64,000 nt of DNA, taken from Meiothermus ruber DSM 1279. Its GTDB lineage: Bacteria; Deinococcota; Deinococci; Deinococcales; Thermaceae. This document shows, in pieces, positions 38,161-46,870 of the stretch. The stretch spans positions 2,666,001 to 2,730,000 of the forward strand of contig NC_013946.1 of the NCBI RefSeq assembly GCF_000024425.1. Direction: 5' to 3'. The first letter of the stretch is position 1. Every line of letters begins with the position of its first letter. The translations under genes were made by a program, and so were the position numbers. A model generated the notes under the pieces. That model worked only from the letters and a program-made list of their open reading frames with translations. It was not told the origin of the DNA and ran no database searches.

Positions 38161-38805
38161 GCTATAACCAACAGCAAGGCCCGGGAAATTCTGGTTTGGC
38201 TGGCACTCAACGGCAAAGGAAGCCGCGGGCAGATCGTGGACGCACTATGGGATGGCTCCGACGACTATCGTCACATTGACTATTTCAAGATCTCGGTTCG
38301 TCGGCTTCGGTCGGCGCTTGCCAGTCATCCGCTGGTGGACTTTGATCCAGTACCCTTCGAGGGCGGCCTTTACAGGTTTGGCGATCGCCTCGAGGTGCAG
38401 GTGGACGTCGTGGAGTTGGAGGGTCTTTTGGCGCTTGGCAGTGCCGAAGACCTGGAAATGGCCCTGAAAGTTTACCGAGGAACCTTTTTGCCGGAAGTCG
38501 AGGCGGGCTGGGTGGAGCCCATCCGAACCCGAGCCCTCGATGCAGCCCTGGCTGCAGCTGCCTCGTTGGGTGAAATGCTGGCGGAAAATAACCCCACCCA
38601 GGCTGCTTGGGCTTTTCAAAAGCTGGTTGAGCTTGATCCCCTCGCAGAGGCCTCGTACATCAAACTGCTGAGGGTGTTGCGTCGGCTTGGTGACCATCCT
38701 CGGGCAAAACTGGTTTTCCGCTCGTTGGTGCGTATGTTGGCCAATGAGTACGGGGCCGACCCCGATCCAGCGGTAGTTCGGGAGTTTGGCGACCTGCTGG
38801 AATAG
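38161..38805 (+). pseudogene. 5'-truncated BTAD-domain transcriptional regulator
   Basis: Directly after the right IS end an open frame continues without a start codon: AITNSKAREILVWLALNGKG, then RGQIVDALWDGSDDYRHIDYFKISVRRLRSAL, a winged-helix DNA-binding domain of the OmpR/SARP type, then a bacterial transcriptional activator (BTAD) helical domain to the stop (KVYRGTFLPEVEAGWVEPIRTR, FQKLVELDPLAEASYIKLLRVLRRLGDHPRA). Full-length proteins carry a large N-terminal part (ATPase or TPR repeats). That part is absent here and is not found on the other side of the IS, so flanking DNA was lost. Translation could only come from a fusion with the transposase frame or an internal start. Confidence 0.8.
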
Positions 38806-38822
38806 CGAACCCAAACCACCCC

Positions 38823-38993
38823 CTAAAAGTACTTCCGAAGAACTCTCAGCCACGGCAACCGCACAGCCAGGGCGCGTTCATCCTTACTGCGCTGATTGTT
38901 CAACCGGGTTTGGCGCTCTATGGTGGCTTCCCGGTGTAACCGGGCCAGCTTTGTTTCGGTATACTCCCTGAGGAACATTTCGTTAATCTGCAT
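38823..38993 (-). CDS. small basic protein, 56 residues
   Basis: Not recognised. The sequence MQINEMFLREYTETKLARLH begins a charged, helical peptide rich in Arg, Glu and Lys. The ATG at 38993 is 6 nt after GAGGAG and overlaps the stop of the 98-residue gene upstream, which suggests coupled translation. No homologue comes to mind. Confidence 0.5.
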   Translation of the reverse strand: MQINEMFLREYTETKLARLHREATIERQTRLNNQRSKDERALAVRLPWLRVLRKYF

Positions 38994-39279
38994 AACCATC
39001 TCCTCTGTCCAACTCGAGCCAGTTGACAATGGCCTCTAACGAGGCCGAAACCGTCGCGGAGGCTGGGGGCAGAAGGTTGCTGGCTAGCTGGCGAATTTTG
39101 GCCAGGACGTCCGAAATTTCCTGGCCGGAGCTGAGTTTCTCTTCTGCCACAACAATCAGCGTCTCCCCAAGTAAAACCTGCTGCTGTGTCCAGGTACGGG
39201 TAAGCGGGGCCTCGCGGAACCTGGCTCGAATGGTGTCTAAGGCCAAAAGCACGGCATCATGTCGGCGAGGATTTTTCAC
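38983..39279 (-). CDS. hypothetical protein, 98 residues
   Basis: Not recognised. A soluble, mostly helical protein (LLALDTIRARFREAPLTRTW, ISDVLAKIRQLASNLL). The start is GTG at 39279 with only a weak ribosome binding site. Codon use fits the genome and the frame overlaps the next small gene, both of which support it being real. Confidence 0.5.
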   Translation of the reverse strand: MKNPRRHDAVLLALDTIRARFREAPLTRTWTQQQVLLGETLIVVAEEKLSSGQEISDVLAKIRQLASNLLPPASATVSASLEAIVNWLELDRGDGYAD

Positions 39280-39305
39280 GCAGCCCCCGTATGCACAACA
39301 TGGGC

Positions 39306-39512
39306 TTATACCAATCGGGATGAACCGCTTTCCTGAAGAACTGGGTATGCTTGAAGCCAGGGTTCCGGAGACGGCATTGGTTCAGGGATTGGAAGCGGAA
39401 TCGGTATGGGAATTGGACGTGGCCAGGGCAGCGGCATGGGCTCAAATCGGCGGCTCTCCACGCCAACGAGCTGGTAAGGCGAAGAAGCGCTATGAGTCCC
39501 ATCAGACTCCAC
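39306..39512 (-). CDS. possible short proline-rich protein
   Basis: A 68-codon frame with a striking middle section of Pro alternating with Ile, Met and Leu (PRPIPIPIPLPIPEPMPSP). The start is uncertain: GTG at 39512, or an ATG in another frame at 39502 preceded by GGAG (which would give MGLIALLRLTSSLAW). A frameshift joining the two frames is possible. The regular Pro spacing suggests coding but does not prove it. Confidence 0.3.
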   Translation of the reverse strand: MESDGTHSASSPYQLVGVESRRFEPMPLPWPRPIPIPIPLPIPEPMPSPEPWLQAYPVLQESGSSRLV

Positions 39513-39518
39513 TAACCC

Positions 39519-39608
39519 CTAACCAACCAGCACGACCGAGCCCAGCACAGCGCTGACCAAGGCCGAGATTAGAACTCCTACCTGAAAACCCAAACGGCGT
39601 TTTTGCAT
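39519..39608 (-). CDS. 29-residue hydrophobic peptide
   Basis: ATG at 39608 with a near-perfect AAGGAGGT eight bases upstream. The product is a basic start (MQKRRLGF) followed by one hydrophobic helix (VGVLISALVSAVLGSVVLVG). It would sit in the membrane or act as an exported peptide. It lies near the truncated BTAD regulator and two other small genes. Confidence 0.5.
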   Translation of the reverse strand: MQKRRLGFQVGVLISALVSAVLGSVVLVG

Positions 39609-39792
39609 AGCTACCTCCTTGTGTCACTTTGCGGCCCGCGCTTCTTTGGTGGCGAGCCAAGGGCAGGGTACACAGTGCGCGATAACAACACGGGAACAAC
39701 CGCAAACCGCCAAGGTGTCTCCGAGGTGTCTCTGAATTGAGTTTTGGGTTGCTCCTTTAGCCTGCACGCCCGGTCAGGGGCTTGGCAGGGCC

Positions 39793-39798
39793 TATACT
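39793..39798 (+). promoter_or_regulatory. leaderless-type -10 box TATACT before the channel gene
   Basis: TATACT, 7 nt, then GTG at 39806. Transcription from here would exclude the upstream TTG at 39782 as the start. Confidence 0.55.
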
Positions 39799-39805
39799 TG
39801 GGCCT

Positions 39806-40675
39806 GTGAGTGCCTCTACACCCAATCCCCTGGGTCGTCTGGTGGCGTCGGCCGCCTTCAACCGTTTTGTTACCGCTGTTATCGTGTTAGCCGCCGTACT
39901 GGTGGGCCTCGAGACCTACCCACCTCTCATGGCACGCTACGGCCCCGCCCTCCACCTGCTCAACAACCTGGTGCTGGCTATCTTTGCCCTCGAGGTGCTG
40001 CTGCGCATGGGGGCGCTGTGGCCCCGGCCGCTGCGCTATTTCCTCGACGGCTGGAACGTCTTCGATTTTTTGATCGTGGTGGGGAGCCTGCTGCCGGGGC
40101 TGGGGGCCTACGCGGTGGCGGCCCGCCTGCTGCGGCTCCTGCGGGTGTTGCGCCTCGTCCGCACCCTCCCCGACCTGCAAATTATTTTGGGCGCGCTATT
40201 GCGCAGCATTCCTTCCATCGGCTACGTCCTGCTGCTGATGCTGCTTTTGCTCTACGTCTACGCGGTGGCCGGGGTGTTTTTGTTCGGGACCAACGACCCC
40301 TTCCACTTCGGTAACCTGCACACCGCGCTGCTCACCCTCTTCAGCATCCTGACCTTAGAAGGCTGGGTGGATGTGCTGCGCATCCAGTACTTTGGCTGCG
40401 AGCGCTTCGAGCTGCCCGACCCGGCCCTGTGTGTCCAGCCCCAGGCCCAGCCGCTGGTCGCAGTGGTGTACATGGTCTCGTTTGTCCTGCTGGGCACCCT
40501 GGTGTTTTTGAACCTGCTGGTGGGCATCATCGTTAATAGCATGGACGAGATGCGCAAGAGCCTGCAGGAGCGCAAGGCGCCATCCTCCGACCTCGAGGCC
40601 CGGCTGGCAGAGGTACAGGCCAAACTCCGGGAGGCCCAGGCCCTGCTAAATAACCTCGCCGGGCACCGCGGGTGA
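39806..40675 (+). CDS. voltage-gated calcium-type channel (CavMr-like)
   Basis: A 289-residue six-helix, single-repeat voltage-gated channel of the bacterial NaChBac/NavAb superfamily. S1-S3 are followed by an S4 sensor with five arginines spaced every third residue (RLLRLLRVLRLVR). S5 is YVLLLMLLLLYVYAVAGVFLF, and the pore helix ends in the filter TLEGWVD (bases 40352-40372). The extracellular loop to S6 has two cysteines (FGCERFELPDPALCV) that could form a disulfide. S6 (FVLLGTLVFLNLLVGIIVNSMDEM) is followed by a coiled-coil tail for tetramer assembly. Sodium channels of this group read TLESW; the Gly form with Asp matches, as I recall, the calcium-selective CavMr of Meiothermus ruber. The GTG start is set by the TATACT box. 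Confidence 0.88.
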   Translation: MSASTPNPLGRLVASAAFNRFVTAVIVLAAVLVGLETYPPLMARYGPALHLLNNLVLAIFALEVLLRMGALWPRPLRYFLDGWNVFDFLIVVGSLLPGLGAYAVAARLLRLLRVLRLVRTLPDLQIILGALLRSIPSIGYVLLLMLLLLYVYAVAGVFLFGTNDPFHFGNLHTALLTLFSILTLEGWVDVLRIQYFGCERFELPDPALCVQPQAQPLVAVVYMVSFVLLGTLVFLNLLVGIIVNSMDEMRKSLQERKAPSSDLEARLAEVQAKLREAQALLNNLAGHRG

Positions 40676-40690
40676 GGCCATCCTTTATGC

Positions 40691-40696
40691 TATACC
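40691..40696 (+). promoter_or_regulatory. leaderless-type -10 box TATACC
   Basis: TATACC, 6 nt, then the ATG at 40703. No ribosome binding site. Confidence 0.45.
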
Positions 40697-40702
40697 GGTA
40701 AC

Positions 40703-41317
40703 ATGAAGCATCCTTACGCAATTCAGCCCCGGACGCCCTGGCAGCGTTTTGGGGTATGGGCCTTGCAACGGCTGGGCTGGACGCCCGTGATGGCCCCGCC
40801 CCCCGGCCAGAAGTTCGTGCTGGTGGGCTACCCCCACACCTCCAACTGGGACTTTCTATATGCCTTGCTGTGGGGCATGGCCTCGGGCACCCGCTTTCGC
40901 TGGGTGGGCAAGAAAGAGCTGTTTCCACCGGTGCTGGGCGTGGTGATGCGGTGGCTGGGGGGCATCCCGGTGGATCGGGCCAAGGCAGGCGGCGATTTTG
41001 TGGGCCAGGTGGCGCGCATCTTCGAGCAGCACGACAACCTGTGGGTGGTGGTGGCCGCCGAGGGCACCCGCAGCCGCGCCCCCTACTGGAAAAGCGGGTT
41101 CTATTACATGGCCCTCAAAGCCCGTGTGCCCATCGCCCTGGCCTACATTGACTACCGCAAGAAAGAGGTGGGGGTGGGCGGCTACCTCACCCCCACGGGC
41201 GACCTCGAGGCCGACTTCGAGCAGATCCGGGCCTTTTACCAGGACAAGGCGGGCAAAGACCCCCGCAAACAAAGCCCCATCCGCCTTAAACCCAAAGACA
41301 GCGAAGCGTCCACCTAA
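40703..41317 (+). CDS. PlsC-like acyltransferase
   Basis: A 204-residue member of the 1-acylglycerol-3-phosphate acyltransferase fold. The catalytic HxxxxD motif is HTSNWD, and the substrate-phosphate motif EGTR is in VVAAEGTRSRAPYWKSGF. A third block, RVPIALAYIDYRKKEVGVG, matches motif IV. Short versions like this one are often annotated as glycerol acyltransferases; the true acceptor is uncertain. It acts at the inner face of the membrane. Predicted leaderless mRNA. Confidence 0.82.
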   Translation: MKHPYAIQPRTPWQRFGVWALQRLGWTPVMAPPPGQKFVLVGYPHTSNWDFLYALLWGMASGTRFRWVGKKELFPPVLGVVMRWLGGIPVDRAKAGGDFVGQVARIFEQHDNLWVVVAAEGTRSRAPYWKSGFYYMALKARVPIALAYIDYRKKEVGVGGYLTPTGDLEADFEQIRAFYQDKAGKDPRKQSPIRLKPKDSEAST

Positions 41318-41385
41318 CCCACAAAGCAAGCGCGCGCCTACCCGCGCCCACACTTCCGCGCTATTCTGGTAGATAGTGACCGTGT

Positions 41386-42462
41386 ATGCTGGAGAAACTT
41401 GAGTCCTTAGAAGCCGAGTACCAGGCACTCGAGCGCCAACTGGCCGACCCGGCGGTGCTCGCCAATCAGAGCGAGTATCAGCGCATCAGCAAGCGCTACG
41501 CCGAGATGGGCCACCTGGTCGAGACCATCCGTAGCTACAAAGAGGCCCTGACCCACCTGGCGGAGGCCCGCGAACTGCAGTTCGACCCCGAGCTGGGCGA
41601 GATGGCCCGGGCCGACATTGCGGCCCTCGAGCCCCGCATCCGCGAGCTGGAAGCCGAGCTCGAGCTATTGCTGCTGCCCAAAGACCCCCTCGATGAGAAA
41701 AACGCCATCGTGGAGATTCGGGCCGGCACCGGGGGCGAGGAGGCCGCGCTGTTCGCCGCCGAGCTGCGCGACATGATCATGGAGTACGCCAAGCAGGGCG
41801 GCTACCGGGTCGAAGTCCTGGACACCTCGCTCACCGACCTGGGGGGGGTTTCTAAGGTGGTCTTCGAGGTGAGCGGGCCGGGGGCCTATGGCTACCTGAA
41901 GTACGAGGCTGGGGTGCACCGGGTGCAGCGGGTGCCCGCCACCGAGACCCAGGGCCGCATCCACACCTCCACCGCCACCGTGGCGGTGATGCCCGAGGCC
42001 GAGGAGGTGGATGTCCAGATCGACCCCGCCGACCTCGAGATCACCGTCTCGCGGGCCTCGGGGCCAGGGGGGCAGGGGGTCAACACCACCGACTCGGCGG
42101 TGCAGGTTCTGCACAAGCCCACCGGCATGATCGTCTCCTGCATGGAGTCGCGCAGCCAAATCAAAAACAAAGAAAAAGCCCTCTCCATCCTGCGTTCGCG
42201 CCTGCTGGAGATGAAGCGGGCCGAGGAAGCTGCCCGCCGCCGGGAAGACCGCCTGGCCCAGATTGGGGCGGGCGAGCGCTCGGAGAAGATTCGCACCTAC
42301 AACTTCCCCCAGTCGCGCGTGACCGACCACCGCATCGGCTTCACCACCCACGACCTGGAAGGGGTGCTGGCCGGCGACCTCTCCAAGCTGCACGAGGCCC
42401 TGCGCAAAGCCGATCAGGAACGGCAGCTCGAGGCTTTGTCCACCGCATCCAAGACCGCCTAG
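41386..42462 (+). CDS. prfA: peptide chain release factor 1
   Basis: A 358-residue release factor that reads UAA and UAG and releases the finished protein from the ribosome. The stop-codon-reading tripeptide is PAT (in RVPATETQGRIHTS), the RF1 form. The catalytic GGQ lies at residues 228-230 (SGPGGQGVNTTDSAV). The N-terminal helical domain and the C-terminal block RTYNFPQSRVTDHRIGFT are complete. The NUDIX gene begins 6 bases after its stop, so the two are probably transcribed together. Confidence 0.97.
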   Translation: MLEKLESLEAEYQALERQLADPAVLANQSEYQRISKRYAEMGHLVETIRSYKEALTHLAEARELQFDPELGEMARADIAALEPRIRELEAELELLLLPKDPLDEKNAIVEIRAGTGGEEAALFAAELRDMIMEYAKQGGYRVEVLDTSLTDLGGVSKVVFEVSGPGAYGYLKYEAGVHRVQRVPATETQGRIHTSTATVAVMPEAEEVDVQIDPADLEITVSRASGPGGQGVNTTDSAVQVLHKPTGMIVSCMESRSQIKNKEKALSILRSRLLEMKRAEEAARRREDRLAQIGAGERSEKIRTYNFPQSRVTDHRIGFTTHDLEGVLAGDLSKLHEALRKADQERQLEALSTASKTA

Positions 42463-42468
42463 GCGCAG

Positions 42469-42954
42469 GTGGTCGGTATGCATGGGTTACGGCGTGACCT
42501 ATTGGTGGCAGCCGCCATCCTGATGGACAAACAGGGACGGGTCTTGCTGGTCGCCAACGACTGGAGCCGCCGCGGGCGGGTGCGCTATACCCTGCCAGGG
42601 GGGATGGTCGAGGCTGGGGAGAGCGTGCTGGCCGCCATTGTGCGCGAGGTGCAGGAAGAAACCGGCCTGCACATCAGGGCCATCCAGCACCTGGCCTACG
42701 TGGTGCAGGTGGAGGACGCCCGCAAGAGCGAGCGCACCATCGCCATGGCCTTCCGCGCCGACTACCAGGGCCTGCTCAACCCCAAAGACCCCGATGGGCA
42801 CATTGTGGAGGCCCGCTTTTTTACGGCCGAGGAGGTCGCGGTCAAGCTGGACGAACACCGGCCCCTGCTGGAGCCCCTCATGGACTATATCCGGGGGGAG
42901 CGGGGCCGGTTTTATGCCTACTCGAGCTGGGGCGGCGAGGGCACCCGGGTATGA
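42469..42954 (+). CDS. NUDIX hydrolase
   Basis: A 161-residue cytoplasmic pyrophosphohydrolase. The NUDIX box is complete: GMVEAGESVLAAIVREVQEETGL fits GX5EX7REUXEEXGU. The N-terminal strand region LLVAAAILMDKQGRVLLVAND is normal. Substrates (nucleotide sugars, oxidised nucleotides, ADP-ribose) cannot be told apart. A start in a later ATG (42478) is also possible. Confidence 0.87.
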   Translation: MVGMHGLRRDLLVAAAILMDKQGRVLLVANDWSRRGRVRYTLPGGMVEAGESVLAAIVREVQEETGLHIRAIQHLAYVVQVEDARKSERTIAMAFRADYQGLLNPKDPDGHIVEARFFTAEEVAVKLDEHRPLLEPLMDYIRGERGRFYAYSSWGGEGTRV

Positions 42955-42957
42955 GCC

Positions 42958-45312
42958 TCAGCGGCGAATGGCAAAACCTTTTTGCTCGAGCGCGGCGATG
43001 ATGTTTTGCATAAACCCATCGGTCTCCGGGTCGGTCAGGGTGCGCTCGGGGTGGCGGAAGCTGAGGTGGAAGGCCAGGCTCTTCTGCCCCTCCTCGAGCG
43101 GCTTGCCCCGGTAGACATCGAAGACCTCGAGCTTTTCCAGGTATTCCCCAGCCCCCGCACGAATCAGCCGCTCGACCTCGGCATAAGGGGTGGCGTCCGG
43201 TACCACCACGGCTAGGTCGCGCATGGAAGCCGGATACCTGGCAATATCCACGAAACCGCCAGAACCCCTGCTGAGGGGGAGGGCCAACTCGAACAAGAAC
43301 ACCGGCGGCAGTTCCAGCGCCTCGGCAATGGCCGGGTGCAGCGCACCGATCTGCCCCACCTTCTGCTCGTTCCAGTAGACCGCCCCGCTGATGCCGGGGT
43401 GCAGGTAGGGCACGGCCTCTTTCTCGACCCGCACGCAGCTCCCCAGGTTGTGCGCAGCCGCCTCGAGGAGCCCCTTGAGGGCAAAAAAGCCGCCTCCCAG
43501 GCCCTTCTGCCACAGCCCCGGAACCGGGTCGCCACACAGCAAAGCCGCCAGGTGCAGGGATTCGACCTGCCTGAAGACCTTACCCACCTCGAAGAGCAGA
43601 AAAGGCTCCTCTTCTCCCTGGGCCAGGGCGGTTTGCAGGTTCCTGAGCAGGCCGGGGTAGAGGGCGGTGCGCAGGGCGGTGCGGTCGGGGGTCTGGGGGT
43701 TCTGCATGAACACCGTGGGGGCCGGCGCCCGCATCAGGGTGCATTCCTCGGGGGAAGACCAGGAGTAGTTCAGCACCTCCTGGAAGCCCAGCCCGGCCAT
43801 CACCTGCTTAAGCCGCTCGTTGGCCTCGTAGGGCGCCTCCACGCCCAGGTTGTCGGGGTGGGGGAAGAAGCTGGGCAGGGTGGTGGGGATCTGCTCGTAG
43901 CCCACCACGCGGGCCACCTCTTCCACCAGGTCTTCCTCGATGTTCAGGTCTACCCGGTGGCTGGGCGGGGTCACGGCCCAGACGCCGGCCTGATCGGTGG
44001 GCTCCACGGTGCAACCCAGGCGGCGGAGCACCTCGGCCTGGGTGGCCTCGGGGTACTCGAGCCCGACCAGCCTCGAGGCATAGGCGGGCCGGAAGGCAAT
44101 GGGCGGGTGGGGCTGGGTGTGGTTGAGGTCGAGGCGATCCTGGGCCACCTGCACATTGGGCCCACCCCAGGCCTGCAGCAGCTCCATAAAGCGATCGGCG
44201 GCCAGAAGCTGCCCGTCTTTGTCCACCCCGCGCTCAAAGCGGTAGGAGGCCTCGGTCTTGAGGCCCAGCCGCCGGGCAGTGCGGCGCACCCGCACCGGGT
44301 CGAAGTGGGCCACCTCGAGGGCCACTGCGCTGGTGGTTTCGCGGATTTCGTCCTCGAGGCCCCCCATCACCCCGGCCAGCCCGGCGGGACGGGTCTGTGG
44401 GCCGTCCTTGACCGCAATTAGCAGGTCGCGCTCGTCCAGGGTGCGCTCCTGCCCGTCCAGGGTGACCAGCTTTTCGCCGTTGCGGGCCCGGCGCACCACC
44501 AGGCCCTCCCGAATGAAGGCGGCGTCGTAGGCGTGCATGGGGTTGCCCAGCTCGAGCATGGCGTAGTTGGTAGCGTCTACCACGTTGGAGATGGGCCGCA
44601 TTCCCGCCGCATACAGGCGGCGCTGCACCCAGAGCGGGCTGGGCCCCACCCGCACCCCCCGCGCATAGGACAGGGTAAAGCGGTCGCAGCCCTCGGGGTC
44701 TTCGATCCAGACGCCAAACGGCAGCGGTAGGGGCGTGGTCTGGGGCTTGGGGCTGGGCCGCACCAGGCTCAGGCCCAGGGCGGCCAGATCGCGGGCCACC
44801 CCGTAGACCGAGAGCCAGTCGGGGCGGTTGGGGGTGATCTCGACCTCGATCACCTCGTCGGGCCCCCAGGCCTCGGCCAGGGGCGTGCCGGGCGGCAGGG
44901 CCTCGGGCGCAAACTCGAGCAAGCCCCCGGCATAATCGCCCACCCCCAGCTCCTTGGGCGAGAGGGCCATGCCGTAGGACTCGAGACCGGCAATGGTGCG
45001 CACCCGCAGCTCGCTGCCATCGGGCAGCACCGTACCCGGCAGGGCCAGGGCCACCCCCACGCCCGCTTTAGCGTTGGGCGCAGCGGAGATCACCTGCACC
45101 TCCTGCCCAATGTCCACCACAAGCCGGCGCACCTCCTTGCCTTCCAGGTTCTCAACCTGCAACACCCGGCCAAACACCACCCGGCTGGGCGGTGGGGCCA
45201 GTTTGGTGATGGACTCGGTCTCGAGGCCCAGTCCAGCCAGAAGCTCCTCCAGGCGCTCGCTGCTGGGGGCATCGGGTAGAAATTCTTTGAGCCAGCTATA
45301 GACAATTTTCAT
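42958..45312 (-). CDS. pheT: phenylalanine-tRNA ligase beta subunit
   Basis: A 784-residue subunit of the (alpha-beta)2 enzyme that charges tRNA-Phe. It begins MKIVYSWLKEFLPD. An N-terminal tRNA-binding fold (about 40-150) is followed by the B3/B4 editing region (VVDATNYAMLELGNPMHAYDA; ASYRFERGVDKD), the B5 domain, the catalytic-like domain (VLNYSWSSPEE) and a C-terminal anticodon-binding FDX-ACB domain (DIARYPASMRDLAVVVPD). ATG at 45312 is preferred to the TTG at 45318. It lies 12 bases after pheS and converges on the NUDIX gene with 3 bases between stops. Confidence 0.96.
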   Translation of the reverse strand: MKIVYSWLKEFLPDAPSSERLEELLAGLGLETESITKLAPPPSRVVFGRVLQVENLEGKEVRRLVVDIGQEVQVISAAPNAKAGVGVALALPGTVLPDGSELRVRTIAGLESYGMALSPKELGVGDYAGGLLEFAPEALPPGTPLAEAWGPDEVIEVEITPNRPDWLSVYGVARDLAALGLSLVRPSPKPQTTPLPLPFGVWIEDPEGCDRFTLSYARGVRVGPSPLWVQRRLYAAGMRPISNVVDATNYAMLELGNPMHAYDAAFIREGLVVRRARNGEKLVTLDGQERTLDERDLLIAVKDGPQTRPAGLAGVMGGLEDEIRETTSAVALEVAHFDPVRVRRTARRLGLKTEASYRFERGVDKDGQLLAADRFMELLQAWGGPNVQVAQDRLDLNHTQPHPPIAFRPAYASRLVGLEYPEATQAEVLRRLGCTVEPTDQAGVWAVTPPSHRVDLNIEEDLVEEVARVVGYEQIPTTLPSFFPHPDNLGVEAPYEANERLKQVMAGLGFQEVLNYSWSSPEECTLMRAPAPTVFMQNPQTPDRTALRTALYPGLLRNLQTALAQGEEEPFLLFEVGKVFRQVESLHLAALLCGDPVPGLWQKGLGGGFFALKGLLEAAAHNLGSCVRVEKEAVPYLHPGISGAVYWNEQKVGQIGALHPAIAEALELPPVFLFELALPLSRGSGGFVDIARYPASMRDLAVVVPDATPYAEVERLIRAGAGEYLEKLEVFDVYRGKPLEEGQKSLAFHLSFRHPERTLTDPETDGFMQNIIAALEQKGFAIRR

Positions 45313-45324
45313 CTGCAAACCCCA

Positions 45325-46488
<1,164 letters not shown>

Positions 46489-46522
46489 CTAAAAAACCAC
46501 CCCCCGGCCATACTTGCGGGTT

Positions 46523-46552
46523 AGCCTACCACCCCAGCAAAACCCCGGTCAA
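46523..46552 (-). promoter_or_regulatory. pheST promoter
   Basis: On the minus strand: -35 TTGACC (46547-46552), 18-bp spacer, -10 TAGGCT (46523-46528). The predicted leader is about 120 nt and holds the 46435-46458 hairpin. Confidence 0.55.
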
Positions 46553-46649
46553 TCGCGGTCATCACCCAAGCGCCGCACGGGGATGGCCTCTCGAGGGCCA
46601 GCGGCGTTTTTCTGTTTGAGCTGGCTAAACCACCTCCCACTGCAGGTTG

Positions 46650-46823
46650 CTAGCCAAGGACAAACAACAACAGGCCCAGCACGGCCGTCCCCACCGCGCT
46701 GGCCATCAGGATGGGGAAGGCTTTGTTGAGGTTGGGGTTGCGCGGGGCCAGCACCCGCCAGAGTGCTACCTCCACCGCGCTGACCAGCAGCAGCAGCAGA
46801 CCAACTAGTTTGATAGCTTCCAC
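46650..46823 (-). CDS. 57-residue two-helix membrane protein
   Basis: Not recognised. The sequence starts MEAIKLVGLLLLLVSAVEVA, then a short polar loop with LAPRNPNLNKAFP and a second helix (ILMASAVGTAVLGLLLFVLG). The GTG start at 46823 has no ribosome binding site, but a TACAAT box ends 6 nt upstream, the leaderless arrangement seen elsewhere in this window. It follows the DUF1932 gene on the same strand. Confidence 0.55.
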   Translation of the reverse strand: MEAIKLVGLLLLLVSAVEVALWRVLAPRNPNLNKAFPILMASAVGTAVLGLLLFVLG

Positions 46824-46829
46824 AGGCCC

Positions 46830-46835
46830 ATTGTA
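46830..46835 (-). promoter_or_regulatory. leaderless-type -10 box TACAAT
   Basis: On the minus strand TACAAT, 6 nt, then GTG at 46823. Confidence 0.5.
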
Positions 46836-46870
46836 GCAGCAGACCCTCCGAAAAGTACCGTTGGCTCGGC

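Noticed and set aside
37261-38168. Target-site duplication GCTTACAA / GCTATAAC around the IS982 element
   Set aside because: Only 4 of 8 bases agree, which is no better than chance.
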